A DNA stretch of 44,175 bases from Nitrosomonas sp. (GTDB lineage Bacteria > Pseudomonadota > Gammaproteobacteria > Burkholderiales > Nitrosomonadaceae): the NCBI GenBank assembly GCA_020852475.1, contig JADZAR010000099.1, positions 1 to 44,175 on the forward strand, in the 5' to 3' direction. The position numbers were made by a program, and so were the translations under genes. The notes beneath the pieces were generated by a model. The model did no database searches and was not told where the DNA came from. It was given only the letters and a program-made list of their open reading frames with translations. Numbering within the stretch: position 1 is the first letter of the stretch; every line of letters begins with the position of its first letter. Below are positions 33,969-44,053 of the stretch, one piece after another.

Positions 33969-36900
33969 CTATTTCCTGACCTTTTCCCACAATTTCTCCA
34001 GCCGTTTCACAGAAACCGGCTGCGGGGTTTTGAGTTCCTGGGAGAACAGCGAGATGCGCAGTTCCTCGATCTGCCAGCGGAATTCGGTCAGGTTCGGGTC
34101 GATGATGCCGAGCCGCTGGTGTTTTTCGCGGGACTGTTCGTAGCGTTCGCAGAGTGTCCGGATTTCGGCGGCGTGCTGTTCGTCACGGAGCAGGTTGCCG
34201 GTTGATTTTTCAAGGCGCACGCGCATACCGCTGAGGTAGCGCGGGAAGTGCTTCAGTTTTTCCCACGGCGTTTTGCCGATAAAACCGGGATAGATCAGGT
34301 TGCCGAGTTGCGCGTCGAGTTCGGCTTTGATGCGGGGATTGATCGCTTTCATCGATGCGCGGTATTGCATCATGGCGTGATAGGTCGCGCCGATTTCGCT
34401 CAACAGTTGCGTGTAGTTTTCGATGGCCTGCGGCAGGCGGGTTTTTGCGCTGGCAATTTGTATGGTAAAAGCCTGCTGCGTTCGCGGCAGCGGATCTTCG
34501 CCGATAAAAGCCTGATCGGCGATGGTGTCGAGCAAATCCTGCTTCAGGTCGCCCGGATTGATGCAGGTGGTCAGGTGCAGGGCGGCCTGACGGAAGCCGG
34601 GGATACTTTTGTCGAGCTGCTTCATGCGTTCGCGGTATTCGAGCTGCATCAGGCGGCAGACGCCGCCGCGCATGGCCTGTTCCGCGGTCGCGCGGGTGTC
34701 GAACACGCGGATCGCGACATGATCCTGCCGGTCGACCAGCGCCGGATAGCCGGTTATTCGGCGTCCGTTGCGCGTGAAGGTGATTTCCTCGGGCAGGTCG
34801 CCGAAATCCCAGTGCTTGATGTCGTCGCGTTCGATGCCGGTCTTTTCATCGTCAAGGCTCAGTTGGCGGAAAGTGGTTTGCGCGGCGCTGCCGAATTTTT
34901 CCTGCAACTCGGTCAGATTGCGGTTCATGGCGCACTCTTCGCCGGTTTCGTCGACGATTCTGAAATTCATCAACAGATGTTGCGGAACGTCCTTGCCTTC
35001 CCAGCTTTCCAGTGGAATGACGATCGTCGTCTTGCGCAGGATGAACCGGGCCAGCGCATCGTGAAGCGGAACATCCCTTGCGGCAACCGGCTGCCATTGC
35101 AGGAATTCGGTGACGGCATCGGGTATCGGCACCAGCAGGCGGCGTATTTGTTTGGGTAGCGCTTTGAGGTACCAGATGATTTTTTCGCGGATCAGGCCGG
35201 GCACAAGATAATCAAACTGCCGGGTATCGAGCCGGTTGAGCATGGACAGGGGAATGGTGACGGTGACGCCGTCGAGCGCATGTCCCGGTTCGAAACGATA
35301 GTGCAATGGAAAAATGCTGTCGGACAGCGTCAGCTGTTCCGGAAATTGTATCTCGATGGCATCGCCGTGATGGCGGGTGAGCAGTTCCCGATCGAGATAG
35401 AGCAGTTTCGGGTTTTCCCACTCGACCTGTTTGCGCCAGTGCTCGAAACCGGCGCCGTTATAAATATGCTGCGGAATCAGTGCGTCGTAGAACGCGAAAA
35501 TCACCTCGTCATCGACCAGCACGTCCTGCCGCCGGGTTTTGTGTTCGAGTTCCTCGATGTCCTTGACGAGCTGCCGGTTGTGCGCAAAAAACGGCGCCTG
35601 AGTATGATACTCACCGGCGACCAGCGCGCCGCGGATAAACAGCTCGCGCGATTCTTTCGGATTGATCCGGCCATAGTGCACCGGCCGCTGGGTGACAATG
35701 GGCAATCCGTACAGGGTGACGCGTTCATACGCGATCACTTCGGCGCGTTTTTTTTCCCAGTGCGGATCAAAGTAATCATGTTTGCATAGACTTCCGGCGA
35801 TTTTTTCCAGCCACATCGGATCGATGCGCGCAACACCCCGGCCATAAAGCCTGCCGGTTTCGACCAGTTCGGCACATACCGTCCATTTCGCTTTAGCCTT
35901 GCCTTTTTTTAAGGCAGAGCCGGGAAAGATTGAAAACTTGATACCGCGCGCGCCGAGATATTCGCCGTCTTTTTCTGTTTTTAAGCCGACATTGCCGAGC
36001 AGCCCTGCCAGCAGGGCGCGATGTATTTCATCGTATGTCGCGGGGGCTTCGTTCAGCCGGAAACCGAATTCCTTGATCAGGATATGCAACTGGTTGTGGA
36101 TTTCGCGCCATTCGCGCAGGCGGCGGTAGGACAGAAAATGATCGCGGCACTCGGCGACCAATTTGCGGCTGGATTTTTTATGCTTGAGCAGCTTGTCGAA
36201 AAATGCCCACAGGTTCAGATAGCCCATGAAGTCGGAGCGTTCATCGATAAAACGCCGATGCGCCCGGTCGGCTGCGTCCTGATGCTCGAACGGCCGGTCG
36301 CGTGGGTCCTGCAGACTCAGCGCGGCAGCGATAATCAGTACTTCATGCAGGCAGTTTTCCTGTTTTGCCGCCAGCACCATGCGCGCAATGCGGGGATCGA
36401 TCGGAAATTTCGCCAGTTGCCAGCCGAGCGGCGTCAGTTGCTTGTTTTCATCGACACCGCCGAGTTCTATGAGCAGCTGATAGCCGTCTGCGATCATGCG
36501 CACGGTGGGCGGCTCGAGGAACGGGAAATTTTCCACGTCGCCGATTTTAAGCGATTTCATGCGTAGAATGACCGCGGCGAGCGATGAGCGCAGAATTTCC
36601 GGATCGGTGAATTCCGCTCTTGCCAGGAAATCTTCTTCGGAATACAGACGGTAACAGATGCCGCTCGCGATACGCCCGCAGCGCCCGGCGCGCTGACTGG
36701 CGGAAGCGCGCGAAATTTTTTCGGTGCGCAGTTGCTCGACTTTGCTGCGATAACTGTAGCGATTGATGCGCGCCCAGCCGGTATCAATGACGTAGCGTAT
36801 TCCAGGTACGGTCAGCGAAGTTTCCGCGACATTGGTGGCCAGGATAATGCGGCGCGCCTGACCGGGCTTGAAAATGCGCTCCTGCTCGCTGAATGACAGG

Positions 36901-37739
36901 CGCGCAAACAGCGGCAGTATTTCCACGCCGGGAATACCCGGCTGGTTGCGGTCGAAGTGATGCTTGCGCAGCGATTCGGCGGTTTCGCGGATTTCCCGCT
37001 CGCCGGGCAGGAAAACCAGAATATCGCCCGTCCGGCTCGTCTGCAAAATTTCATCGACGGCGTTGAGTATCTTCTGCTGCATTTCAAGATCTTCATCATC
37101 CAGCACAACCGGCTGATAGCGGATGTCTACCGGATAAGTGCGACCGGATACTTCAATAACCGGCGCATTATTGAAATGCCTGGAGAACCGTTCCGCGTCG
37201 ATGGTGGCGGAAGTGACGATCAGTTTGAGGTCAGGTCGTTCGGGCAGCAGGCGCGTGATATAACCCAGCAGAAAGTCAATGTTCAGGCTGCGCTCGTGTG
37301 CTTCATCGATGATGAGGGTGTCGTAGGCCAGCAGTTTCGGATCGCCCTGCGTTTCCGCGAGCAGAATGCCGTCGGTCATGAGCTTGATGTAACTGTCGGC
37401 GCTGATTTTGTCCGAGAAACGTACTTTGTAGCCAACTGCCTGACCGAGTCCGGTGGAAAGCTCCGCCGCGATACGCTGGGCTACCGATCGGGCAGCGATG
37501 CGACGCGGCTGTGTATGGCCGATCATGCCATGCACGCCGCGTTTCAGTTCCAGGCAAATTTTCGGTAACTGGGTCGTTTTTCCCGATCCGGTTTCGCCAC
37601 AGACGATGACAACCTGATTGTCCGCGATCGCCTGCTTGATTGCTTCACGCCTGGCGATGACTGGAAGATCGTCGTTGTAGACTGGTTTGGGCAGATGCGC
37701 GAGGCGGCGCGTCAACGCGTCGGGTGATACTGTTTTCAT
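33969..37739 (-). CDS. hrpA: ATP-dependent RNA helicase HrpA
   Basis: This 1256-residue DEAH-box helicase has Walker A GETGSGKT at residues 48-55, DEAH at 145-148 (LIIDEAHERSLN), SAT motif VTSATIDAERFSRHF, and motif VI QRAGRCGRIASGICYRLYSE. The long C-terminal DUF3418 region typical of HrpA follows (GVTVTIPLSMLNRLDTRQFD, FRWQIEELRISLFSQELKTP). In E. coli HrpA acts on mRNA processing and rescues stalled ribosomes. Length is close to the family norm of about 1300. It starts at ATG 37739 and is separated from tviC by 45 bp on the same strand. Confidence 0.96.
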   Translation of the reverse strand: MKTVSPDALTRRLAHLPKPVYNDDLPVIARREAIKQAIADNQVVIVCGETGSGKTTQLPKICLELKRGVHGMIGHTQPRRIAARSVAQRIAAELSTGLGQAVGYKVRFSDKISADSYIKLMTDGILLAETQGDPKLLAYDTLIIDEAHERSLNIDFLLGYITRLLPERPDLKLIVTSATIDAERFSRHFNNAPVIEVSGRTYPVDIRYQPVVLDDEDLEMQQKILNAVDEILQTSRTGDILVFLPGEREIRETAESLRKHHFDRNQPGIPGVEILPLFARLSFSEQERIFKPGQARRIILATNVAETSLTVPGIRYVIDTGWARINRYSYRSKVEQLRTEKISRASASQRAGRCGRIASGICYRLYSEEDFLARAEFTDPEILRSSLAAVILRMKSLKIGDVENFPFLEPPTVRMIADGYQLLIELGGVDENKQLTPLGWQLAKFPIDPRIARMVLAAKQENCLHEVLIIAAALSLQDPRDRPFEHQDAADRAHRRFIDERSDFMGYLNLWAFFDKLLKHKKSSRKLVAECRDHFLSYRRLREWREIHNQLHILIKEFGFRLNEAPATYDEIHRALLAGLLGNVGLKTEKDGEYLGARGIKFSIFPGSALKKGKAKAKWTVCAELVETGRLYGRGVARIDPMWLEKIAGSLCKHDYFDPHWEKKRAEVIAYERVTLYGLPIVTQRPVHYGRINPKESRELFIRGALVAGEYHTQAPFFAHNRQLVKDIEELEHKTRRQDVLVDDEVIFAFYDALIPQHIYNGAGFEHWRKQVEWENPKLLYLDRELLTRHHGDAIEIQFPEQLTLSDSIFPLHYRFEPGHALDGVTVTIPLSMLNRLDTRQFDYLVPGLIREKIIWYLKALPKQIRRLLVPIPDAVTEFLQWQPVAARDVPLHDALARFILRKTTIVIPLESWEGKDVPQHLLMNFRIVDETGEECAMNRNLTELQEKFGSAAQTTFRQLSLDDEKTGIERDDIKHWDFGDLPEEITFTRNGRRITGYPALVDRQDHVAIRVFDTRATAEQAMRGGVCRLMQLEYRERMKQLDKSIPGFRQAALHLTTCINPGDLKQDLLDTIADQAFIGEDPLPRTQQAFTIQIASAKTRLPQAIENYTQLLSEIGATYHAMMQYRASMKAINPRIKAELDAQLGNLIYPGFIGKTPWEKLKHFPRYLSGMRVRLEKSTGNLLRDEQHAAEIRTLCERYEQSREKHQRLGIIDPNLTEFRWQIEELRISLFSQELKTPQPVSVKRLEKLWEKVRK

Positions 37740-37784
37740 GAGTGGATTGTAGCTGACTTGCGCATGAAAACAACAAGCAGCGGA

Positions 37785-38831
37785 TTATTTTATGTCTGTC
37801 CGCTCAGTAAGATTGTCCACATACCATTGCATCGCCGCTTCGAGGCCCTGCTGAATCGCGTAGCCCGGCTCAAACCCGAGAAGATGGCGCGCTTTGCTGA
37901 TGTCCGCCTGGGAATGGCGCACATCGCCTTCCCGGAAAGCGGCATATTTCGGCTGATAGGATTTTAAGTGCGGAAATTTGTCGACCAGCAGCGCGTGCAT
38001 CATGGCGTAGAGCTGATTCAGACTGGTGCGCTCATTGAGCGCCACGTTATAAACCTGATTGATCGCCGCGTTATCAGAGGTCAGCGCAGCCAGCAAGTTG
38101 GCCTGAACGACGTTGTCTACATAACAGAAATCGCGGCTGGTTTCGCCGTCGCCGTTGATATGGAGCGGTTTGTTTTTGATCAGCGCGAATACCCAGAGTG
38201 GAATAACTGCGGCATAGGCGCCATGCGGGTCCTGTCTGGGGCCAAAAACATTGAAATAGCGCAATCCGATTGATTGCGTTCCGTAGCAGCGCGCGAAAAC
38301 ATCGGCATAAAGCTCGTTGACATATTTGGTCACGGCATAGGGTGAGAGTGGTTTTCCGATAACCGATTCGATTTTGGGTAAACCCGGGTGGTCGCCGTAG
38401 GTTGAGCTTGAAGCGGCATAAACAAAGCGTTTGGCTTTGGCGTCATGCGCCGCGACCAGCATGTTGAGAAAACCGGTGACATTATTCTCGTTCGTCAGAA
38501 TCGGGTCGTCAATGGAACGAGGCACAGAACCTAAAGCAGCCTGATGCAATATGAAGTCGGTATTTTTGCATGCCGTCCTGCAATCATCCAGATTACGGAT
38601 GTCGCCGTGTATCAGTGTGAAATTGTTCCAGCGATCAGCACCGACAATAGTGCTGACCTGATTCAGATTGTACTGATAGCCTGTCGAAAAATTATCCAGG
38701 CCAATGACTTTCTGGTTTAGTTTTAATAAACCTTCCAGTAAGTTAGAGCCGATAAAACCAGCCACGCCTGTTACCAACCAGCGGTATTGATGTTGCAGTA
38801 AATGCTGCTGGATTTCCTTAAATCGAGTCAT
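37785..38831 (-). CDS. tviC: UDP-N-acetylglucosamine/uronate 4-epimerase (TviC/WbpP-like)
   Basis: This extended SDR epimerase has NAD motif [17 protein letters not shown] near the N-terminus, the serine/threonine segment [17 protein letters not shown], and catalytic YxxxK in [20 protein letters not shown]. It resembles TviC/VipB and WbpP, which epimerise UDP-GlcNAc or its uronic acid. The ATG at 38831 ([10 protein letters not shown]) has AAGGA at good spacing and is preferred to ATG 38861, which would overlap tviB by 4 bp. It lies directly downstream of the UDP-sugar dehydrogenase gene, so the two should supply a UDP-N-acetylhexosaminuronic acid precursor for a surface polysaccharide. Confidence 0.88.
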   Translation of the reverse strand: MTRFKEIQQHLLQHQYRWLVTGVAGFIGSNLLEGLLKLNQKVIGLDNFSTGYQYNLNQVSTIVGADRWNNFTLIHGDIRNLDDCRTACKNTDFILHQAALGSVPRSIDDPILTNENNVTGFLNMLVAAHDAKAKRFVYAASSSTYGDHPGLPKIESVIGKPLSPYAVTKYVNELYADVFARCYGTQSIGLRYFNVFGPRQDPHGAYAAVIPLWVFALIKNKPLHINGDGETSRDFCYVDNVVQANLLAALTSDNAAINQVYNVALNERTSLNQLYAMMHALLVDKFPHLKSYQPKYAAFREGDVRHSQADISKARHLLGFEPGYAIQQGLEAAMQWYVDNLTERTDIK

Positions 38832-38857
38832 AACATTATTCCTTGGTTTTTTCGATA

Positions 38858-40138
38858 TCAAAGCCGCCAGACATGTAATCCAGCATTCTGAAGCGCTGCT
38901 TGATTAAATTTCGATTTGACATCGATAAAGCATCCATTGTCCACAATTTTACTCAGCATATCGGGAATTGTTCTGGTCAGGAAGTTGACATGAGAAACAG
39001 CGACTATCATGGCTTCCGCGCGGGGCAAGCTTTCCCAGGATTTCAGTGTTACGCCGTATTCATGCAGGGCTTCTTCGGGATCGGTGACGGGATCGCACAC
39101 GTGGATTTCGATGCCGTAGTCTTCAAGTTCTCGAATGACATCAATGACTTTGGAATTCCTCAAATCTGGGCAGTTTTCCTTGAAAGTGAGACCCAGCACG
39201 TTGACCTTGGCGCCGCGCACATTGAATCCGGCTTTAATGATCTGTTTGATGGTTTGTTCAGCGACATACTTCGCCATGTTGTCATTGATGCGGCGTCCGG
39301 CCAGAATCACTTGCGGCATATAACCGATCATTTCCGCTTTGTGCGTCAAATAGTAGGGATCGACGCCTATACAATGACCGCCGACCAAACCGGGGCGGAA
39401 GGGGAGAAAATTCCATTTGGTACCTGCGGCTTCCAATGTGTCCAGCGTGTCGATATTCAATCGGTCGAAAATAATGGCCAGTTCATTCATCAGTGCAATG
39501 TTCAGATCGCGCTGGGTGTTTTCAATAACCTTGGCCGCTTCGGCGACTTTAATGCTTGCAGCACGATAAACCCCTGCGGTTACTACGCTTTCATACAACT
39601 CGGCGACTTTTTCAAGCGTGTGTTCATCATCGCCGGATACAACCTTGACAATGGTTGTCAGCGTATGTTCTTTATCACCCGGGTTGATACGTTCGGGTGA
39701 ATAGCCGACATGAAAATCGTGTTTCCATTTCAAGCCGGAACATTTTTCCAGCACTGGAACGCATACTTCTTCAGTGGCGCCGGGATATACCGTGGATTCG
39801 TAAATGATAGTTGCGCCGGGTTTCATGTTTTTGCCCACCGTTTCGCTTGCTCCGATCAGCGGTCTGAAGTCCGGTTGATGTGCTTGATCCACGGGTGTGG
39901 GCACCGCAATAACGATGTAATCCGCCTGCGACAGCTCGGCGGCATCGTCTGTCAAGGCAAGCTGGCTGGCGCGTTTTAGATCATCAGTTGATACTTCTCC
40001 AGTAGGATCAATATGTTGCCGGTAGCTTTGAATTTTGCTGCTGGATAAATCGTAACCGATTGTTCGTCTTTTTTTGCCGAATTCAACGGCCAGTGGCAAG
40101 CCGACATAACCCAAACCTACAACAGCAACAACACTCAT
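38858..40138 (-). CDS. tviB: Nucleotide sugar dehydrogenase (TviB-like UDP-GlcNAc 6-dehydrogenase)
   Basis: This 426-residue UDP-sugar 6-dehydrogenase oxidises a UDP-N-acetylhexosamine to the uronic acid with two NAD. The Rossmann motif [17 protein letters not shown] is at the N-terminus. The catalytic cysteine is in [20 protein letters not shown] and the essential Lys region in [39 protein letters not shown] marks the C-terminal domain. Resemblance to TviB/WbpO rather than Ugd is inferred from motif context. Divergent from prsT across 292 bp of A/T-rich DNA. Confidence 0.9.
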   Translation of the reverse strand: MSVVAVVGLGYVGLPLAVEFGKKRRTIGYDLSSSKIQSYRQHIDPTGEVSTDDLKRASQLALTDDAAELSQADYIVIAVPTPVDQAHQPDFRPLIGASETVGKNMKPGATIIYESTVYPGATEEVCVPVLEKCSGLKWKHDFHVGYSPERINPGDKEHTLTTIVKVVSGDDEHTLEKVAELYESVVTAGVYRAASIKVAEAAKVIENTQRDLNIALMNELAIIFDRLNIDTLDTLEAAGTKWNFLPFRPGLVGGHCIGVDPYYLTHKAEMIGYMPQVILAGRRINDNMAKYVAEQTIKQIIKAGFNVRGAKVNVLGLTFKENCPDLRNSKVIDVIRELEDYGIEIHVCDPVTDPEEALHEYGVTLKSWESLPRAEAMIVAVSHVNFLTRTIPDMLSKIVDNGCFIDVKSKFNQAALQNAGLHVWRL

Positions 40139-40430
40139 GATTTTCTCCGATTAAGCAGATTTATTCTGAAAAATTAAATTATCGTCCTTTTACTGCAAAC
40201 TTTTAAAAAAATTCTAGCGGCTTACTATATATAGTGTAATGTATAACTTTTAACGTAATGAAAGATTGTTTACTCTGGAGTATCTTTTTGGGTTGGCTTG
40301 ATATGCAAATATATATATTTACTGCGTTGTACCGTAATACGCTATTCGCAAAGTGATGATGGCCAAAACAGGACAAGTTTTTTGGTACCATTAAATTCGT
40401 AACAGTAACCAATTGAACTGGAGAATCAAA

Positions 40431-43229
40431 ATGTATAGCTTTTCTTTCCGTATTCTAAAAAGACATCATTGGCATGGCTTGTTGTACGCAGTCATAAGTA
40501 TTTTGATGATATTCAGCTTGGCGGCATGCGGTGAGACAAAGGATGCGGAGACTTTAATATCAGAAGCCGTGGAATATCAGCGGAAAGGCAATGACAATGC
40601 GGCGATAATCCAGCTCAAGAATGCGTTACAGCAAGAACCGAACAACAAGCAGGCGCGTTTCATGCTGGGTGTTCTTTCACAAAAAAACGGCGATTTGCTG
40701 GCAGCCGAGAAAGAATTGGAAAGAGCGCTGAATCTGGGGCTGGATGCGGATACCGTCATTCCGGTTTTGAGTCGGGTGTTGTTTGATCTGGGCAAGTTTC
40801 AGATGCTGCTAGATACTGTTGAGCGTTATCCCGAAATAAATTCCGTTAAAGTGAAAATTTTGCAGGGCAGGGCGTTGCTGGCGGTTGGTCGGCGCGAGGA
40901 ATCCAAAGCCATGCTGGATCAGGTGCTTATCGACAACCCGGATTCCGCTGAAGTTCTGGTTGGTCTGGCGCAGCATGCTTTATCTGAGAAAGATCTGGAC
41001 TTGGCTAATCAGTTGTCTGCCCAAGCGGCAGATCAAAACCCTGAAAGTACTGAAGCCTGGTTATTCAATGCCCGACTGTTGCAGGCGCAAGGCAAGGTAG
41101 AGCAGGCTCTGGAAGCTTTTGAAAAAGTGATTGAGCTGGCGCCGGATAATCTCGCTGCTTACAGTAGTAAAGCGACGATTGAAATCGGCTTGCGCAAATT
41201 TGACGATGCCAGGAACACCATTGCACGAGCACGCCAGGTTGTGCCTGAAAGCATTGGGATGAACCATGCCCAAGCTTTGCTGGACTATACGCAAGGAAGG
41301 CATGCGGAGGCGCTAACATCCATACAGACTGTGTTAAGCGTGGCGCCAGAGCACCTGCCGAGTGTGTTACTGGCTGGCGCGATACAATTGTCTCTGGGGT
41401 CATTATCCCAGGCTGAACAATATCTGGAGCAATATCTGAAGAAAAACCCAGGTAATGTTTATGCGCGTAAATTGATGATTAATACGCTGTTGCAGAGTAA
41501 CCAGATCAGGCAGGCTATAGCTGTTCTTGAACCTACATTGTCCGCCGAGCAGAGTGATCCACAGCTGTTTGCCCTGGCGGGCGAAACGTATATGCGTTCG
41601 GGAGATTTCACTAAAGCAACGGAGTTTTATGAAAAAGCGAATGAACTTGCGCCTAACAGCGCAGCGATCCATACTGCGCTTGGCTTAAGTAAACTGGCAA
41701 CAGGTGATAGAGAGCACGCTATTGCCGAACTTGAATTGGCTCAGGATCTAGATCCGCGGTCGGCACGGGCAGGTATATTACTCACGTTGGCGCATTTGCG
41801 CACCAATGCGTTTGATAAGGCGCTTGCCACAATTGACGAACTTATTAAAGAAGACGCTAAGAATCCACTTTTCTATAATCTGAAAGGCGCTGTTTTCGTT
41901 GGTAAGAATGATGCAATAAAAGCACGGGAAAGCTTTAGTCAGGCGCTTGCGATCGAGCCGAATTATTTCCCTGCGATAACAAATCTTGCACGGCTGGATA
42001 TGCAGGATCGAAAACCGGAGGTTGCAAAAAGCCGATTTGAAGCTATCCTCAAGACTGATGATAAAAATGTTCAGGCGATGAGTGCGCTTGCGAATCTGGC
42101 TTTCGTTCAGGGTAATACCGCGGAGGCGACCCGGTGGTTGGAACGGGCCAGCAATCAGAATCCGAATGAACTGGAGCCTGCACTTCAGTTGACAGCACAT
42201 TATCTGCGAATTGACGATATGGAAAAAGCAATGCTGCTGGCGCGCAAGCTTAACGGTTCATATCCAAATGAGCCGCGTGTGCTTGAGGTTCTGGGTAGAG
42301 TGCAGCTCGCTCAAAATAATCTGTCAGCGGCACTGGATACATTTGAAAGATTGGCGGGAAGATTGCCGGACTCTGCGCTTGCGCAATTGCAAATTGCCAA
42401 TGTTCATTCAATGCTGAAAGATTATGCTGCTGCAGGGACAGCACTTAGGAAAGCTCTGTTCATTGATCCAGGCTTTGTCGATGCTAAAATGGCGCTCGTG
42501 AGATTGGCGATTTTTGAAGACAAGCCAGACGAGGCTATGTCTCTGGCGCAAAGCATACAGAAAGATCATGCAAATATTCCGCAAGGTTATGAACTGGAGG
42601 GCGATCTTTGGATCAGACAGAATAAACCGGATGCAGCAGTAAAAGCTTATGAAAAAGCATTTTCTGTTGCTCAGAATGGTGCGTTGGTGATGAAAATACA
42701 TTCCGCGCTAATCCAGGCGGGTCATGATAAAAAGGCATACGCAGAGATTGCGCAGTGGCTTGTAAAAAATCCTGAAGATGCGGCTACACGCCTGTATCTT
42801 GCCAATGACTATCTTGGTAAGAAGCAGTATGCAAACGCGGCAAAGGAATACGAAGCCATTGTGCAGAAGAATCCGCAACATGTCATGTCTTTGAATAACC
42901 TGGCATGGATTTATCACCAAAGCAAAGATCCCCGTGCTCTGGAATATGCGGAAAAAGCTTTCCAGTTAGCTTCGGGGAATCCTGCTATTCAAGATACCTT
43001 GGCTTGGATTTTGGTTGAAAAAGGCGAAATTGACCGTGCATTGCCGATATTAGAAAAAGCGGCATCACAGCTGCCGGATAATGCGACAATTCAATATCAT
43101 TATGCGCACGCCTTGGTGAAAGCGGGTAATCGAGAAAAAGCAAGCCAGATTCTTGGGAAGATTACAGCAAGTGGTATCGATTTTCCTGAAATTGAAGCCG
43201 CCAGGGCGCTCATGAAACAGGCGCAATAA
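40431..43229 (+). CDS. prsT: XrtA/PEP-CTERM system TPR-repeat lipoprotein PrsT
   Basis: This protein of about 932 residues consists of an N-terminal lipoprotein signal with lipobox SLAAC (Cys33) and then tandem TPR units throughout (for example LEQAEQYLEQYLKKNP-type, AIAELELAQDLDPRSARAGI, AAGTALRKALFIDPGFVDAK). PrsT sits with the exosortase A / exopolysaccharide system of PEP-CTERM bacteria, probably as an envelope scaffold for polysaccharide assembly. ATG 40431 (MYSFSFRILK) has GGAG about 7 bases upstream and is preferred to an upstream TTG/ATG-type start at 40413. The divergent tviB-tviC genes fit a shared polysaccharide role. xrtA, prsK and prsR are not in the window. Confidence 0.9.
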   Translation: MYSFSFRILKRHHWHGLLYAVISILMIFSLAACGETKDAETLISEAVEYQRKGNDNAAIIQLKNALQQEPNNKQARFMLGVLSQKNGDLLAAEKELERALNLGLDADTVIPVLSRVLFDLGKFQMLLDTVERYPEINSVKVKILQGRALLAVGRREESKAMLDQVLIDNPDSAEVLVGLAQHALSEKDLDLANQLSAQAADQNPESTEAWLFNARLLQAQGKVEQALEAFEKVIELAPDNLAAYSSKATIEIGLRKFDDARNTIARARQVVPESIGMNHAQALLDYTQGRHAEALTSIQTVLSVAPEHLPSVLLAGAIQLSLGSLSQAEQYLEQYLKKNPGNVYARKLMINTLLQSNQIRQAIAVLEPTLSAEQSDPQLFALAGETYMRSGDFTKATEFYEKANELAPNSAAIHTALGLSKLATGDREHAIAELELAQDLDPRSARAGILLTLAHLRTNAFDKALATIDELIKEDAKNPLFYNLKGAVFVGKNDAIKARESFSQALAIEPNYFPAITNLARLDMQDRKPEVAKSRFEAILKTDDKNVQAMSALANLAFVQGNTAEATRWLERASNQNPNELEPALQLTAHYLRIDDMEKAMLLARKLNGSYPNEPRVLEVLGRVQLAQNNLSAALDTFERLAGRLPDSALAQLQIANVHSMLKDYAAAGTALRKALFIDPGFVDAKMALVRLAIFEDKPDEAMSLAQSIQKDHANIPQGYELEGDLWIRQNKPDAAVKAYEKAFSVAQNGALVMKIHSALIQAGHDKKAYAEIAQWLVKNPEDAATRLYLANDYLGKKQYANAAKEYEAIVQKNPQHVMSLNNLAWIYHQSKDPRALEYAEKAFQLASGNPAIQDTLAWILVEKGEIDRALPILEKAASQLPDNATIQYHYAHALVKAGNREKASQILGKITASGIDFPEIEAARALMKQAQ

Positions 43230-43287
43230 TGTCTGTATTTACTGAGTATCTGTGCCATTAATGACCGTTACTATCTTTTATGGATTC

Positions 43288-43331
43288 CGGATAAACACAT
43301 TGCAGTTTTTCAGTTGGCGTGTGTTTATTCG
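43288..43331. repeat. 12-bp inverted repeat (one G-U) downstream of prsT
   Basis: CGGATAAACACA (43288-43299) and TGTGTTTATTCG (43320-43331) pair over 12 positions with one wobble around a 20-base loop. It is 58 bp past the prsT stop. No U-tract follows, so it is at most a non-canonical terminator or a remnant of mobile DNA. Confidence 0.4.
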
Positions 43332-43515
43332 GCAATATCTTTGCGCGAAATCTCATTAATCGACAGATGTTCGCGGTAAAACACTCCCCCCTATCTTTGC
43401 ATACATAACCATGGTAATCATCTCTTAATTTCTCCTGCCTAAAATTTAAGCAGAGTACGTGAATTGCATGGTCAATTTTCGACCGGTGTCAACATGTTTC
43501 ATACGCCAGATATGA

Positions 43516-43641
43516 TCATAGCTCAGGATTGCGTTCACGAGCCTTGTGTTCATAGTAACTCGATGGGGCGATCTGAATTTGCCTGCAGATCGGCTCGACC
43601 CCATACTGTTCCTTGTGTTGATCGACAAATATCATTGTCAT
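43516..43641 (-). pseudogene. IS3-family OrfB, N-terminal fragment
   Basis: From ATG 43641 the frame reads [20 protein letters not shown] and [20 protein letters not shown], the recognisable start of the IS3 OrfB transposase, and meets TGA at 43516. The catalytic DDE domain is absent. Confidence 0.75.
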
Positions 43642-43954
43642 TTCGGTCGGCGAGCTCCGCCTGGGCAAAATAAGCAGATGCCTTGCGTAATATCTCATTG
43701 GTACGCTTTAATTCCCGATTCTCGCGCTCCAGTTGTTTGAGTCTCTCACGTTCCGAAGTTGGCATGCCGCCTCGAATACCTTGATCAGTCTCAGTTTGTC
43801 GTACCCATTTACGCAGCGTCTCAGCACTACAACCAATCTTCGATGCTATTGATTCCGGTGCAGCCCACTCCGACGCATACTCGCCCTGGTGTTCTCGCAA
43901 TAACCGGACAGCGCGTTCCCGTACTTCCGGTGAATATCTCAGTTGTTTTTTCAT
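43550..43954 (-). pseudogene. IS3-family OrfA, frameshifted at its end
   Basis: The helix-turn-helix and leucine-zipper protein ([70 protein letters not shown]) is normal to AYFAQAEL. It then reads through the OrfB start in the wrong frame instead of stopping near the ATGA overlap expected for this IS type. OrfB lies in the +1, not the usual -1, frame, which indicates a small indel. The element is probably not able to transpose. Confidence 0.75.
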
Positions 43955-44053
43955 TACTCTATCCTCTCAAGAAATAGAGTCTCCTGTAAACCCGGGGCGA
44001 TTCATATACACTGTTTTGAGGTTTTGCTAATCTGACAAAGTAGAACTATGACA

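Larger units (their letters stand above)
43516..44004 (-). mobile_element. Truncated IS3-family element
   Basis: The upstream terminus reads TGAATCGCCCCGGGTTTACA on the minus strand, starting at 44004, and looks like an IS3-family terminal repeat. The OrfA frame and the first about 40 codons of OrfB follow. Similarity ends abruptly near 43516, and no matching second terminus is seen between 43230 and 43516, so most of OrfB and the right end are lost. Confidence 0.7.

Noticed and set aside
40224-40235. 12-bp palindrome ACTATATATAGT as an operator
   Set aside because: Low-complexity A/T sequence of this length is expected by chance in an A/T-rich spacer.
40270-40310. Sigma-54 (-24/-12) promoter for prsT
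   Set aside because: GG and GC pairs occur at spacings of 8 and 12 rather than the required 10.
43446-43628. Continuation of the IS3 OrfB in another frame
   Set aside because: The residues (YDHIWRMKHVDTGRK) do not match OrfB; the element simply ends near 43516.
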